Positions 1 to 10,516 of a stretch of 64,000 nucleotides of DNA are shown here, piece after piece. Made by a program: the position numbers and the translations under genes. This DNA is from Gammaproteobacteria bacterium (GTDB lineage Bacteria; Pseudomonadota; Gammaproteobacteria; Steroidobacterales; Steroidobacteraceae): the NCBI GenBank assembly GCA_027459765.1, contig DAIDHD010000011.1:1-64000 (forward strand). The letters are read 5' to 3'. The notes under the pieces are model-generated. The model saw only the letters and a program-made list of their open reading frames with translations. It did not search any database and had not been told where the DNA came from. Numbering within the stretch: the first letter of the stretch is position 1; each line of letters opens with the position of its first letter.

Positions 1-2597
<2,597 letters not shown>

Positions 2598-2598
2598 A

Positions 2599-3441
2599 TC
2601 AGAGCTTCTTCTCGATCTTCGCGTTCTTCTTCAGGTCGTCGATGAACGCCTGAAGCTTCTTCTGCATCACCCGGTTAGTCAGCTGTGCCTTGACCGAATC
2701 GAACGGCGGCGGGGTGACCTCGCGAGTGTCTTCGAGCTTGATGATGTGCCAGCCGAATTGCGTCTGCACGGGCTCGGACGTCATCTCGCCCTTCTTCAAG
2801 CCCTTCACGGCGTCGCTGAACGGCTTGACCATCCGGCCGGCGGTGAACCAGCCGAGATCGCCGCCGTTGGCCTTCGAGCCATCGGTGGATTCGGCCTTGG
2901 CGACGTCCTCGAACTTGGCGCCTCCCTTGATCTTCTTGATGAGGGCCGTGGCCTTGTCCTTGTCGGCGACCAGGATGTGGCGGGCGTGGTACTCGGTCTT
3001 GTCCATCGCCGCAACGGCCTGGTCGTATTCGGCGTGCAACTCGGCGTCGGTGGGCTCCTTGCCCTTGAGGAACTTCTGCGACTCCGCGTCCGCTAGCACC
3101 CGCAGCCGGAAGATGTCCAGCCGTCCGGCGACCTCCGGATCCTTGTCGAGGCCGTCCTTGAGAGCCTTGTCCGCGACGACCTGCATGTTGATCAGTTCAT
3201 CCAGCACCTGGCTCTTCTGCTCGGCGGTCACGTCGGCGGCCGGCCGCCCCTGGGTCGCGCTCTGCAGGTAGACGTCGAAGTCGCGGCGCGGCACCGGCGC
3301 GCCGTCGATCAGCGCCACCGGCGGGCTGGACTGGTCTGCCGCGGGCGAGGCCGCCTGTTGGTGCTTGGCGCAACCCGAGAGTGCCGCGGCGACGGCGACC
3401 GCCAGTGCAGCAGTCCGGGGGAAACGAAGGATGGAAGTCAT
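2599..3441 (-). CDS. Parvulin-type peptidyl-prolyl isomerase lipoprotein
   Basis: A 280-aa protein with a lipoprotein signal peptide (lipobox LSGC, Cys at about residue 24), so probably membrane-anchored and facing the periplasm. A SurA-like N-terminal helical region (about 40-130) precedes a rotamase/parvulin domain (about 145-240) with the motifs EYHARHILV, GGDLGWFTAGRMV and FGWHIIKLEDTRE. It probably assists folding of exported proteins, like PpiC/PrsA/EpsD-type isomerases. The ATG at 3441 has a good AGAGG ribosome-binding site about 6 nt upstream. It converges on ligA, and bolA lies just upstream on the same strand. Confidence 0.9.
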   Translation of the reverse strand: MTSILRFPRTAALAVAVAAALSGCAKHQQAASPAADQSSPPVALIDGAPVPRRDFDVYLQSATQGRPAADVTAEQKSQVLDELINMQVVADKALKDGLDKDPEVAGRLDIFRLRVLADAESQKFLKGKEPTDAELHAEYDQAVAAMDKTEYHARHILVADKDKATALIKKIKGGAKFEDVAKAESTDGSKANGGDLGWFTAGRMVKPFSDAVKGLKKGEMTSEPVQTQFGWHIIKLEDTREVTPPPFDSVKAQLTNRVMQKKLQAFIDDLKKNAKIEKKL

Positions 3442-3471
3442 GGATATCCTCTGGACACAAAGAACCGAAGT

Positions 3472-3765
3472 CTAGCTGGCGTCGGCGGCCCGCTCCACCT
3501 CATCCGGCGAGCGGGCGTCGACGGCCAGGGCGTGGATTGCGCCGGGTCCCGACATGAGGTCCGCGAGCGCGGCGTACACCAGCCGGTGCCGGGCAACCCG
3601 GGGCTGGCCGCCGAAGGCCTCGGCCACGATCCGTACCCGGAAGTGGCTCTCACCGCCGGTCGCGCCGGCGTGGCCGGCGTGCGCGGCGCTGTCGTCGATC
3701 ACCTCGATCGCGCGTGGCGCGAAGCGCGCCGCCAGCCGCTCCCGGATCAGCGCGGCGCGGCTCAC
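3472..3765 (-). CDS. bolA: BolA family protein
   Basis: A 97-aa protein with the BolA/IbaG fold pattern: an N-terminal helix (LIRERLAARFAPRAIEVID), the strand SHFRVRIVAEAF and a conserved RHRLVYAAL helix. BolA proteins pair with monothiol glutaredoxins in iron-sulfur handling and can act as transcriptional regulators. I place the start at GTG 3765, which overlaps the yciB stop in a GTGA tetranucleotide. The frame is open far upstream, but that stretch is only the antisense-type extension over yciB. Confidence 0.88.
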   Translation of the reverse strand: MSRAALIRERLAARFAPRAIEVIDDSAAHAGHAGATGGESHFRVRIVAEAFGGQPRVARHRLVYAALADLMSGPGAIHALAVDARSPDEVERAADAS

Positions 3766-4328
3766 GGCGCGGCGCCGGCGTCGGCGGCCGGTACCTTGGC
3801 ACGACCTGCGAGCCAGGCGACCTGCGGCAGCATGAAAAGGAACAGGGCGGCGGTCAGCCCGAAGAGCTTGAAGTTCACCCAGGTGGCCTCGCTGTAGCTG
3901 CGCGCGACGTAGACGTTGGTGGCCGCGAGCAGCGCAAACCAGGCGCTCCACGCCACGTTGAGCCGCGACCAGGCGCGCGACGACACCGCAAGCGGTGCCT
4001 CGAACAGCGACTCGAGCAGCCTCTGCACCAGCGGCCGGCGCCCCACGAAATGGCTGGCGAGGAACACCACGGCGGAGATGCCGAACAGCACGGTGGGCTT
4101 CCACTGGATGAAGCGGGCGTCGTGCAGCAGGAGCGTGGCCGCCCCCAGGATCCACGCCACCGCGAGCGTCACGACGTGCATGGGCTTGTAGCGGCCGGCG
4201 CGCCACCGGTGCGCGAACAGGGGCGCCGCACAGGCGACCATCAGGATCGCGGTCGCCACGTAGATGCCCGCGAACTTGTAAGCCGCGAAGAACGCGATCA
4301 GCGGCGACCATTCGATGAGTAATTCCAC
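3762..4328 (-). CDS. yciB: Inner-membrane septation protein A family (YciB/IspZ)
   Basis: A 188-aa polytopic membrane protein with about five hydrophobic segments. It begins with the family-typical MELLIEWSPLIAFFAAYKFA and contains the conserved DARFIQWKPTVLFG and SEATWVNFKLFG motifs. YciB is an inner-membrane protein linked to cell-envelope and division functions; the molecular role is not settled. The stop overlaps the bolA start. Only 23 bp separate its start from the divergent yciO-like gene, so the two promoters must overlap each other's 5' regions. Confidence 0.92.
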   Translation of the reverse strand: MELLIEWSPLIAFFAAYKFAGIYVATAILMVACAAPLFAHRWRAGRYKPMHVVTLAVAWILGAATLLLHDARFIQWKPTVLFGISAVVFLASHFVGRRPLVQRLLESLFEAPLAVSSRAWSRLNVAWSAWFALLAATNVYVARSYSEATWVNFKLFGLTAALFLFMLPQVAWLAGRAKVPAADAGAAP

Positions 4329-4351
4329 CCGCGTATCATAACCGGACCGCC

Positions 4352-4987
4352 ATGAGTATTTACCTGCCTCTGCATCCCGTGTCGCCGCAACGCCGCTTCA
4401 TCCGGCAGGCCGTGCAGACCTTGCGCGCGGGCGGGGTGATCGTGTACCCCACGGACTCCTGCTACGCCCTCGGATGCCACATCGGCGACAAGGGCGCGCT
4501 GGAGCGCATTCGGCGCATTCGCGCCGCCGACCGGCAGCACCACTTCACGCTCGTGTGCCGCGACCTGTCCGACGTCGGCAAGTACGCGCTGCTCGAGAAT
4601 TGGCAGTACCGGCTGCTGCGTGTGCACACGCCGGGTCCGTACACGTTCATTCTCAAGGCCTCGCGCGAGACGCCGCGGCGCCTGAAGCACGAGCGTCGGG
4701 GCACCATCGGCCTGCGGGTCCCGGACCACCCGGTGACGTCGATGCTGCTCGAGGAACTCGGCGAACCCATCATGAGTTCGACGCTGCTGCTGCCCGGCGA
4801 GGAATTGCCGCGCACCGACGCCCGCGAGATTCACGAACTCCTCGGACCGGCCATCGACCTGGTGCTCGACGGCGGTAACTGCGGTCTGATGCCCACATCG
4901 GTCATCGACCTGTCCGGTGACCGTGCCGTCGTGGTTCGTGCCGGTCGCGGCGACGTGAGCCCCTTTGCGGCGCCTACCTCCGTATAA
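4352..4987 (+). CDS. yciO: YciO/YrdC/Sua5-family protein (threonylcarbamoyl-AMP synthase-like)
   Basis: A 211-aa single-domain YrdC-like protein. It has the nucleotide-binding signature of the family (GGVIVYPTDSCYALGCHI near the N-terminus, TPGPYTFILKAS, IGLRVPDHPV and the late SVIDLSG). YrdC/Sua5 proteins make threonylcarbamoyl-AMP for tRNA t6A. YciO is a paralogue whose activity is weaker or different. The starting segment MSIYLPLHP and the overall length fit the YciO branch better than TsaC. It precedes an M50 protease and trpS, an order I recall from other gammaproteobacteria. Confidence 0.88.
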   Translation: MSIYLPLHPVSPQRRFIRQAVQTLRAGGVIVYPTDSCYALGCHIGDKGALERIRRIRAADRQHHFTLVCRDLSDVGKYALLENWQYRLLRVHTPGPYTFILKASRETPRRLKHERRGTIGLRVPDHPVTSMLLEELGEPIMSSTLLLPGEELPRTDAREIHELLGPAIDLVLDGGNCGLMPTSVIDLSGDRAVVVRAGRGDVSPFAAPTSV

Positions 4988-5069
4988 TGCCGTTCGGACC
5001 ACTCCCTGGTCCTATAATCCAGTTTAAATAAAGAGTGTAAACATTGGATTTGAAAGTATTTTTATTTAA
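4983..5069 (+). promoter_or_regulatory. AT-rich leader with two TATAAT boxes and a 9-bp inverted repeat over the M50 gene start
   Basis: This is an AT-rich island in an otherwise GC-rich region. Exact TATAAT hexamers occur at 4983-4988 (overlapping the end of yciO) and 5013-5018; neither has a convincing -35. An inverted repeat pairs 5024-5032 with 5061-5069 (TTAAATAAA / TTTATTTAA, 28-nt spacer) and encloses the TTG start at 5044. Probably a promoter plus translation-initiation region; the stem is weak because it is all A-T. Confidence 0.4.
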
Positions 5070-5700
5070 GGTCTCGATCTGGGCCATCCCGGTGCTGTTC
5101 GCCATCACCCTGCACGAGGTGGCGCACGGCTGGATGGCGCGGGCGTTCGGAGACCGCACCGCCGAGCTGCTGGGCCGGCTCAGCCTGAACCCGCTGCGGC
5201 ACATCGACCCGGTCGGCACGCTGGTGGTGCCCGGCGTGCTGCTCGCCGTCGGTGGCCCCTTGATCGGCTGGGCTCGGCCGGTTCCGGTGACCATGCGCGG
5301 ACTGCGCCGACCGCGCCTGGGGATGGCGCTGATCGCGCTCGCCGGTCCCGGCGCCAACCTCCTCATGGCCGGCGTCTGGTGCGCCGTGCTCGCCCTGATC
5401 GCCCGCGCCCACCTGGAACAGACCCTGAGCAACTGGGTGGCGCTGATGGCGCAGGCGGGGATCGTCATGAACGTCGTGCTCGCCGTGTTCAACCTCCTGC
5501 CGATACCGCCCCTCGACGGCGGGCGCGTGCTCTCGGCGTTGCTGCCGTCCACGCTCGCTGCACGGCTCGCCAAGATCGAGCCATTCGGATTCCTGGTGGT
5601 CATCGGTCTGTCGGCACTGCGCATGCTCGACTGGCTTTTCGAGCCGGCGTACCGGATGCTCGGCCGCGTCATACCCGCGCTGCTCGGGAGCCCGGCGTGA
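5044..5700 (+). CDS. Site-2 protease family (M50) membrane metalloprotease
   Basis: A 218-aa polytopic membrane protein of the M50 zinc metalloprotease family. The metal-binding motif HEVAH is at residues 24-28 inside the first membrane segment. The third ligand motif, NLLPIPPLDGGRVL, is near residue 155. It resembles the short YwhC-type S2P homologues with six membrane segments and no PDZ domain. Such proteases cut substrates within the membrane. No substrate is evident here. The annotated start is TTG 5044, which gives MDLKVFLFKV. A second TTG two codons later is possible. The stop overlaps the trpS start. Confidence 0.9.
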   Translation: MDLKVFLFKVSIWAIPVLFAITLHEVAHGWMARAFGDRTAELLGRLSLNPLRHIDPVGTLVVPGVLLAVGGPLIGWARPVPVTMRGLRRPRLGMALIALAGPGANLLMAGVWCAVLALIARAHLEQTLSNWVALMAQAGIVMNVVLAVFNLLPIPPLDGGRVLSALLPSTLAARLAKIEPFGFLVVIGLSALRMLDWLFEPAYRMLGRVIPALLGSPA

Positions 5701-6911
5701 GCGTCCCGGCGCAGAACAGGCGCGTGCTGTCGGGGATGCGCCCCACGGGCCAGCTGCACCTCGGCAATTACCACGGTGCGCTCAAGAACTGGATCGAGCT
5801 GCAGTACCAGTACGAGTGTTACTTCTTCATCGCGGACTGGCACGCGCTCACCACGGGCTACGAGGACACGTCGAAGCTCGAGGAGTACGTCTGGACCATG
5901 GCGATCGATTGGCTCGCCGCGGGCCTCAACCCGGGCGTCGCCACCATATTCATCCAGTCGCGGGTGCCGGAGCACGCGGAGCTGCACCTGCTCTTGTCGA
6001 TGATCACTCCGCTCGGCTGGCTGGAGCGCGTTCCGTCCTACAAGGACCAGCAGGCCCAGCTCGCCAATCGCGACCTGTCCACCTACGGCTTTCTCGGCTA
6101 TCCGCTTCTGCAGACCGCGGACATCCTGTTGTACCGCTCGCAGTACGTGCCGGTGGGGGAGGACCAGGTGGCGCACGTCGAGATCACGCGCGAGGTCGCA
6201 CGGCGATTCAACCACCTGTACGGGCGTGAACAGGATTTCGAGCGCAAGGTCGAGCGCGCCATCAAGAGCCTCGGCTCGCGCAACGCCACCATGTACCGCG
6301 ACCTGCGCAAGGACTACCAGGAGCGCGGCGACGCCGAGGCGCTCGCCAAGGCGCGTGCGCTGGTCGAGACCAACGCGCGCCTGACCGTGGCGGACCGGGA
6401 TCGGCTGCTCGGGTATCTCGACGGTTCGGGCATCGCCATCCTGCCGGAGCCCGAGGTGCTGCTGACCGCGACGCCGAAGGTGCCGGGGCTCGACGGCCGC
6501 AAGATGTCCAAGTCGTACGGCAACACGATCGGCCTGCGCGAGCATCCCGACTCGGTGACGAAGAAATTGAAGGCGATGCAGACGGACCCGGCGCGGGTTC
6601 GGCGCAGTGACCCGGGTGATCCGGAGAAGTGCCCGGTGTGGGACCTGCACAAGGTCTATTCGGGCGCCGAGACCCAGGCGTGGGTGCAGCAGGGCTGCCG
6701 CAGCGCCGGCATCGGCTGCCTCGAGTGCAAGGCCCCGCTCATCGACAAGGTCGTCGAGGAGATCTCCGGCATTGCGCGGCGCGCGCAGGAGTACGAGGAC
6801 AATCCGGAACTGGTGCGCGGCATGATCGCCGAGGGCTGCGAGCGGGCACGTGGCGTCGCACGCGACACCCTGGACGCGGTGCGCCAGGCCATGGCGATGA
6901 ACTACCGATGA
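5697..6911 (+). CDS. trpS: Tryptophanyl-tRNA synthetase
   Basis: A 404-aa class I aminoacyl-tRNA synthetase that charges tRNA-Trp. The HIGH-like motif appears in GMRPTGQLHLGNYHG and the KMSKS motif is at residues 269-273. It is longer than the E. coli enzyme (334 aa), like the longer TrpS form I recall from Pseudomonas. The GTG start at 5697 overlaps the stop of the M50 gene (GTGA) and is preferred because it begins shortly before the conserved N-terminus. The stop in turn overlaps scpA (ATGA). Confidence 0.96.
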   Translation: MSVPAQNRRVLSGMRPTGQLHLGNYHGALKNWIELQYQYECYFFIADWHALTTGYEDTSKLEEYVWTMAIDWLAAGLNPGVATIFIQSRVPEHAELHLLLSMITPLGWLERVPSYKDQQAQLANRDLSTYGFLGYPLLQTADILLYRSQYVPVGEDQVAHVEITREVARRFNHLYGREQDFERKVERAIKSLGSRNATMYRDLRKDYQERGDAEALAKARALVETNARLTVADRDRLLGYLDGSGIAILPEPEVLLTATPKVPGLDGRKMSKSYGNTIGLREHPDSVTKKLKAMQTDPARVRRSDPGDPEKCPVWDLHKVYSGAETQAWVQQGCRSAGIGCLECKAPLIDKVVEEISGIARRAQEYEDNPELVRGMIAEGCERARGVARDTLDAVRQAMAMNYR

Positions 6912-7825
6912 AGCCCGACCTGAAGATCGTGGAGGCCGCGTCGGCGCAGGACGCCGTCGCCCCACCCGCTGCGGCGCCATCCGCGCCCTCGCAGGCGGAA
7001 ATGCCCTTCGCGGTGGTCGAAGGCCAGCCGATCACGCAGATGCCGCGGGATCTGTACATCCCGCCGCAGGCGCTGGAGGTGTTCCTCGAGGCGTTCGAGG
7101 GGCCGCTCGACATGCTCCTGTACCTGATCCGGCGGCAGAACCTCGACATTCTCGACATTCCGATCGCCGATATCACCAAGCAATACATGCGCTACATCGA
7201 GCTCATGCAGGTGCTGCAGCTCGAACTGGCGGGCGAATATCTGTTGATGGCCGCGACGCTCGCCGAGATCAAGTCGCGCATGCTGCTGCCGCGACCGGAG
7301 ACGACGGGCGCGGTGGGCGAGGAGAGCGATCCGCGCGCCGAGCTGGTGCGGCGACTGCAGGAATACGAGCGCTTCAAGCGCGCCGCCGAGGCGATAGATC
7401 GCATGCCGCGCCTCGACCGCGACACCTGGGCCGCTTCGGCCGAACTGGTCGAGCGCAAGATCGTGCGCGTGCCGCCGCAGGTGACGCTGCAGGAGATGCT
7501 GATCGCCTTCCAGGAGGTGCTGACGCGCAGCGACATGTTCGCGCACCACCACGTCCAGCGCGAGGCGCTGTCGGTGCGTCAGCGCATGACGGACGTGCTC
7601 TCCGCGCTCGCGCCCGGCGAGTTCCGCGAGTTCGTGCGTCTGTTCCGACCGGAGGAGGGCCGTCGCGGGGTCACGGTCACGTTCGTGGCCATCCTCGAGC
7701 TGTTGCGCGAGGGGTTGATCGACATCGTGCAGGCGGAGCCATACGCGCCGCTGCACGTGCGCCTCGGCAGTGCGGCGCGCGACGCGCGGCTGGCCGCCGC
7801 CAACGAAGAGATCGCGGGAAATTGA
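6908..7825 (+). CDS. scpA: Segregation and condensation protein A
   Basis: A 305-aa kleisin subunit of the SMC-ScpAB condensin. After a poorly conserved alanine/proline-rich N-terminus of about 50 residues comes the conserved kleisin start (FEGPLDMLLYLIRRQNLDIL) and helix (EYLLMAATLAEIKSRMLLP). The C-terminal winged helix lies around residues 220-290. It bridges SMC heads in chromosome segregation and works with ScpB, encoded next. The ATG at 6908 shares ATGA with the trpS stop. Confidence 0.95.
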   Translation: MKPDLKIVEAASAQDAVAPPAAAPSAPSQAEMPFAVVEGQPITQMPRDLYIPPQALEVFLEAFEGPLDMLLYLIRRQNLDILDIPIADITKQYMRYIELMQVLQLELAGEYLLMAATLAEIKSRMLLPRPETTGAVGEESDPRAELVRRLQEYERFKRAAEAIDRMPRLDRDTWAASAELVERKIVRVPPQVTLQEMLIAFQEVLTRSDMFAHHHVQREALSVRQRMTDVLSALAPGEFREFVRLFRPEEGRRGVTVTFVAILELLREGLIDIVQAEPYAPLHVRLGSAARDARLAAANEEIAGN

Positions 7826-7826
7826 G

Positions 7827-8507
7827 ATGAACGAACACTACGTACGCAATGTCGTCGAGGCCGCGCTGCTCGCGGCCGGGCGCCCCCTGAACGTGGACGA
7901 ACTGATCGCGCTGTTCGACGAGCGCGACGCTGCGAGTGCCGAGGAGGTGCGCGCCGCGGTGACGGCTCTCGCGTCGGATTACGAGACGCGGGGCATCGAG
8001 CTCAAGGAGGTCGCCGGCGGCTTCCGCATCCAGATCCGCGAGTCGTTCGCGCCGCCGGTGTCCAGGCTGTGGCAGGAGCGCCCTGCGAAGTATTCGCGCG
8101 CCTTGCTCGAGACGCTGGCACTGGTTGCCTACCGCCAGCCGATCACCCGTGGCGAGATCGAGCAGATCCGCGGCGTGTCCGTCAATCCGAACATCATCAA
8201 GACCCTGCAGGAGCGCAACTGGGTCCGCGTGGTCGGGCACCGTGACGTTCCGGGACGGCCGGAGTTGCTCGGCACGACGCGCGACTTTCTCGATTACTTC
8301 GGGCTGAAGCGGCTCGATGACCTGCCGACGCTCGCGCAACTGAAGGAACTCGACGACCTTCGCGTTCAGCTCTCGCTCCCCGGCGCGGAACCGGTCGCGC
8401 CGCCGGCCGCGCCGCCCGAAGCGGCTGACGAAGGCTCCCCGGCGGACACTGCTGCGCCCGAGGCGCAGGAACTGGTCGAGCGCGACGCAAGCGACGTCGC
8501 CGGCTGA
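7827..8507 (+). CDS. scpB: Segregation and condensation protein B
   Basis: A 226-aa ScpB with two winged-helix domains (about residues 1-90 and 95-165). Conserved stretches include VEAALLAAGRPL, ALLETLALVAYRQPITRGEIE and GRPELLGTTRDFLDYFGL. It binds ScpA as a dimer in the SMC complex. The C-terminal ~50 residues are an acidic alanine/proline tail typical of high-GC homologues. The start ATG 7827 lies one base after the scpA stop, and the stop overlaps the rluB-like ATG by one base (TGATG). Confidence 0.95.
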   Translation: MNEHYVRNVVEAALLAAGRPLNVDELIALFDERDAASAEEVRAAVTALASDYETRGIELKEVAGGFRIQIRESFAPPVSRLWQERPAKYSRALLETLALVAYRQPITRGEIEQIRGVSVNPNIIKTLQERNWVRVVGHRDVPGRPELLGTTRDFLDYFGLKRLDDLPTLAQLKELDDLRVQLSLPGAEPVAPPAAPPEAADEGSPADTAAPEAQELVERDASDVAG

Positions 8508-9424
8508 TGGCGAGGCGCCCCCCCGCAGGCAAGCCGCCGCGGCGCGGCGCGCGTCCGACCCCCGCCCGGGCCGGTCGTCCCGCACGCGTGCCGCGCGCCA
8601 CCGGTGGACCGCGGCCCTCGCGGCCGCCGCGGGGCGGCGACGTGCCCACGGAACGGATCCAGAAGGCGCTCGCCGTTGCAGGCGTGGGCTCGCGCCGCGA
8701 GGTCGAGCGCTGGATTCGGGAAGGGCGGCTGACCGTCGACGGTGTCGTGCCGGAGCTCGGCCAGAAGCTCGATCCCGGCGCCAAGATCCTGCTCGACGGT
8801 CGCCCGGTGAGAGTACGCGCGGCGCGAGGGCCGTCGCGCATCCTGTTGCACCACCGTTCGCCGGGCGAGGCCCTCGATCTCAAGGAGGTGGTGGCGCGAG
8901 CGGCGGAGCGCCTCGAATTGCCGCACGCCTCGGGTCGCTGGCTGGTGGTGAATCCGCTGCCGCCGGTGGACGGCGGTCTGGAGATCCTCACCGAAGACGG
9001 CGCCTGGGCCTACCGCGTGACCCGAGGCTTGCACGCGCTGACCATGGATTATCTGCTGCGGGTGCGAGGCCGGCTCGACGAGGCCCAACTCGGCGAGTTT
9101 CGCGCCGCCACCGAGTGCGAGGGCGAGCCGATGGTCATCCTGGCGGCGGAGGCTCAGTACGGCGAGGGTCTCAATCACTGGCTGCGGGTGACCGTGCGCG
9201 CCACGCGTACGGCCCTGGTCCGGCACTGGTGGGCCGCACGCGGGCTCGTCGTGAGCCGCCTGATGCGGGTGCGCTTCGGGCCGGTGCACCTCGGTCGCGA
9301 TCTGCCGCGGGGCCACGCCCGCGAACTCACCCTCGCCGAGCGGCACGCGCTCGACAACGAGATCCGCGCGGCGCTGCAGCCGGCCCCCGAGGAGACCTCA
9401 GCGCGGCCCGCTCTCGGCGAGTAG
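8507..9424 (+). CDS. RluB-like pseudouridine synthase homologue lacking the catalytic aspartate (probable pseudoenzyme)
   Basis: A 305-aa protein in the position where rluB usually follows scpAB. A basic proline/arginine-rich N-terminal tail (about 45 residues) leads into a good S4 RNA-binding domain (ERIQKALAVAGVGSRREVE). The catalytic domain aligns over its length with RluB, ending with VSRLMRVRFGPVHL. However the family motif GRLD, carrying the catalytic Asp, reads NPLP at residues 149-152, and the conserved GRNREVRRLW region reads ATRTALVRHW. It may bind rRNA without modifying it. It is an intact, long ORF, so not an obvious decaying pseudogene. The last 27 bp overlap the convergent hydrolase gene. 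Confidence 0.8.
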   Translation: MARRPPAGKPPRRGARPTPARAGRPARVPRATGGPRPSRPPRGGDVPTERIQKALAVAGVGSRREVERWIREGRLTVDGVVPELGQKLDPGAKILLDGRPVRVRAARGPSRILLHHRSPGEALDLKEVVARAAERLELPHASGRWLVVNPLPPVDGGLEILTEDGAWAYRVTRGLHALTMDYLLRVRGRLDEAQLGEFRAATECEGEPMVILAAEAQYGEGLNHWLRVTVRATRTALVRHWWAARGLVVSRLMRVRFGPVHLGRDLPRGHARELTLAERHALDNEIRAALQPAPEETSARPALGE

Positions 9425-10516
9425 CTCGGCGAGGTGGTCCCGCCACAGTGCGGGCCAGCTGTGGGTGCCGTGACCGTGCGTCGAGACGCTCGCCGGCAGC
9501 AGCACGAACCGTCCGTGCGGTACCCGCTTGATCTCGCGTTCCGCGATGCCGAGTTCCGGCGGATTGATGAAATCGTCGGCCGAGTTGATCCACATCAACG
9601 GGGCCGTGATTTTCTCGAGCCCGGCCGACGGGTCGTAGTCTCGCGACGCGTCCACCTGATAGTAAAGATCGTTCGCGTCGAGCTCCGGCAGTTCCCGTTC
9701 CATGTACTTGGCCACGAACTCGTCCGCCGCCTGCGCGGTCGGCAGCATGGCCTGGAACGGCAGTGGCGCACTTCCCGCGATCAGGCTCAGGCCGGCTGCC
9801 GCCCGCAGCGCCTGAGTGGGCTCGGTGTGGTATTCGCCGTTCTGCCAGGCGGGATCGGTCCGGATCGACTCGAGCAGCAATTCACGCCACACCCGATTGC
9901 GTCCGGCGATGGGCACCGGCAGGCAGGCGAGCGGCATCAGGGCATCGGCGAAGTCCGGGTGCCGTTCGCCCCACATCCACGTCTGCATGCAGCCCATCGA
10001 CGTACCCATCAGCAGTCGCAGATGATCCACCTGCAACCCCTGCGTGAGGAGCGCGTATTGCGCCGCCACCATGTCGGCGTAGGCGTAACGCGGAAAATGC
10101 GCGTGCAGACCGTCGCTCGGCTTGCTCGAATCACCGTGGCCGATGCCGTCCGGCAGGATGATGTAGTAGCGACGCGCGTCGAGCAGCTGGCCCGGTCCGA
10201 ACAGCTGACCGGCGAAGCGGTCCTGCAGGAAGCTGCGGCCGGAGCCGCCGGTGCCGTGCAGGATCATCACGGCGTTGTCGACGTGCCCGCGCGCATCGCG
10301 GTGGACCTTGCCGAGGGTGGTGTAGTGCAGGCGCAGTTCCGGCAGCGATTCGCCGGAGGCGAATTGAAAATCCCTTGCCACCCACTCGCCGGGTTCGGCG
10401 CGCGGCGCATCGGCCGCAGAGGCCGCGCGGCCCACGGCGGCGTGGGTCGCGAGCACGCAGGCCATGAGCACGCCGCCGACCCGCCATCCACCGCTTCGCA
10501 CGTCGTCACTGCGCAT
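9398..10516 (-). CDS. Secreted alpha/beta hydrolase, homoserine O-acetyltransferase (MetX)-like
   Basis: A 372-aa protein with an N-terminal signal peptide (hydrophobic VGGVLMACVLATHAAVG) and an alpha/beta hydrolase fold of the MetX-like group. Visible features are the oxyanion segment ILHGTGGSGRSF, the nucleophile elbow GTSMGCMQTW, the acid NSADDFINPPE and the histidine region STHGHGTHSW. The family includes acyltransferases and esterases. A periplasmic location argues against a methionine-biosynthesis role, and the substrate is unknown. The ATG at 10516 overlaps the upstream SDR gene by 11 bp. The gene end overlaps the convergent rluB-like gene. Confidence 0.85.
   Translation of the reverse strand: MRSDDVRSGGWRVGGVLMACVLATHAAVGRAASAADAPRAEPGEWVARDFQFASGESLPELRLHYTTLGKVHRDARGHVDNAVMILHGTGGSGRSFLQDRFAGQLFGPGQLLDARRYYIILPDGIGHGDSSKPSDGLHAHFPRYAYADMVAAQYALLTQGLQVDHLRLLMGTSMGCMQTWMWGERHPDFADALMPLACLPVPIAGRNRVWRELLLESIRTDPAWQNGEYHTEPTQALRAAAGLSLIAGSAPLPFQAMLPTAQAADEFVAKYMERELPELDANDLYYQVDASRDYDPSAGLEKITAPLMWINSADDFINPPELGIAEREIKRVPHGRFVLLPASVSTHGHGTHSWPALWRDHLAELLAESGPR

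Noticed and set aside
4974-6980. 668-codon minus-strand frame across the M50 and trpS genes
   Set aside because: It mirrors two well-identified genes and has no recognisable domain; a composition shadow.
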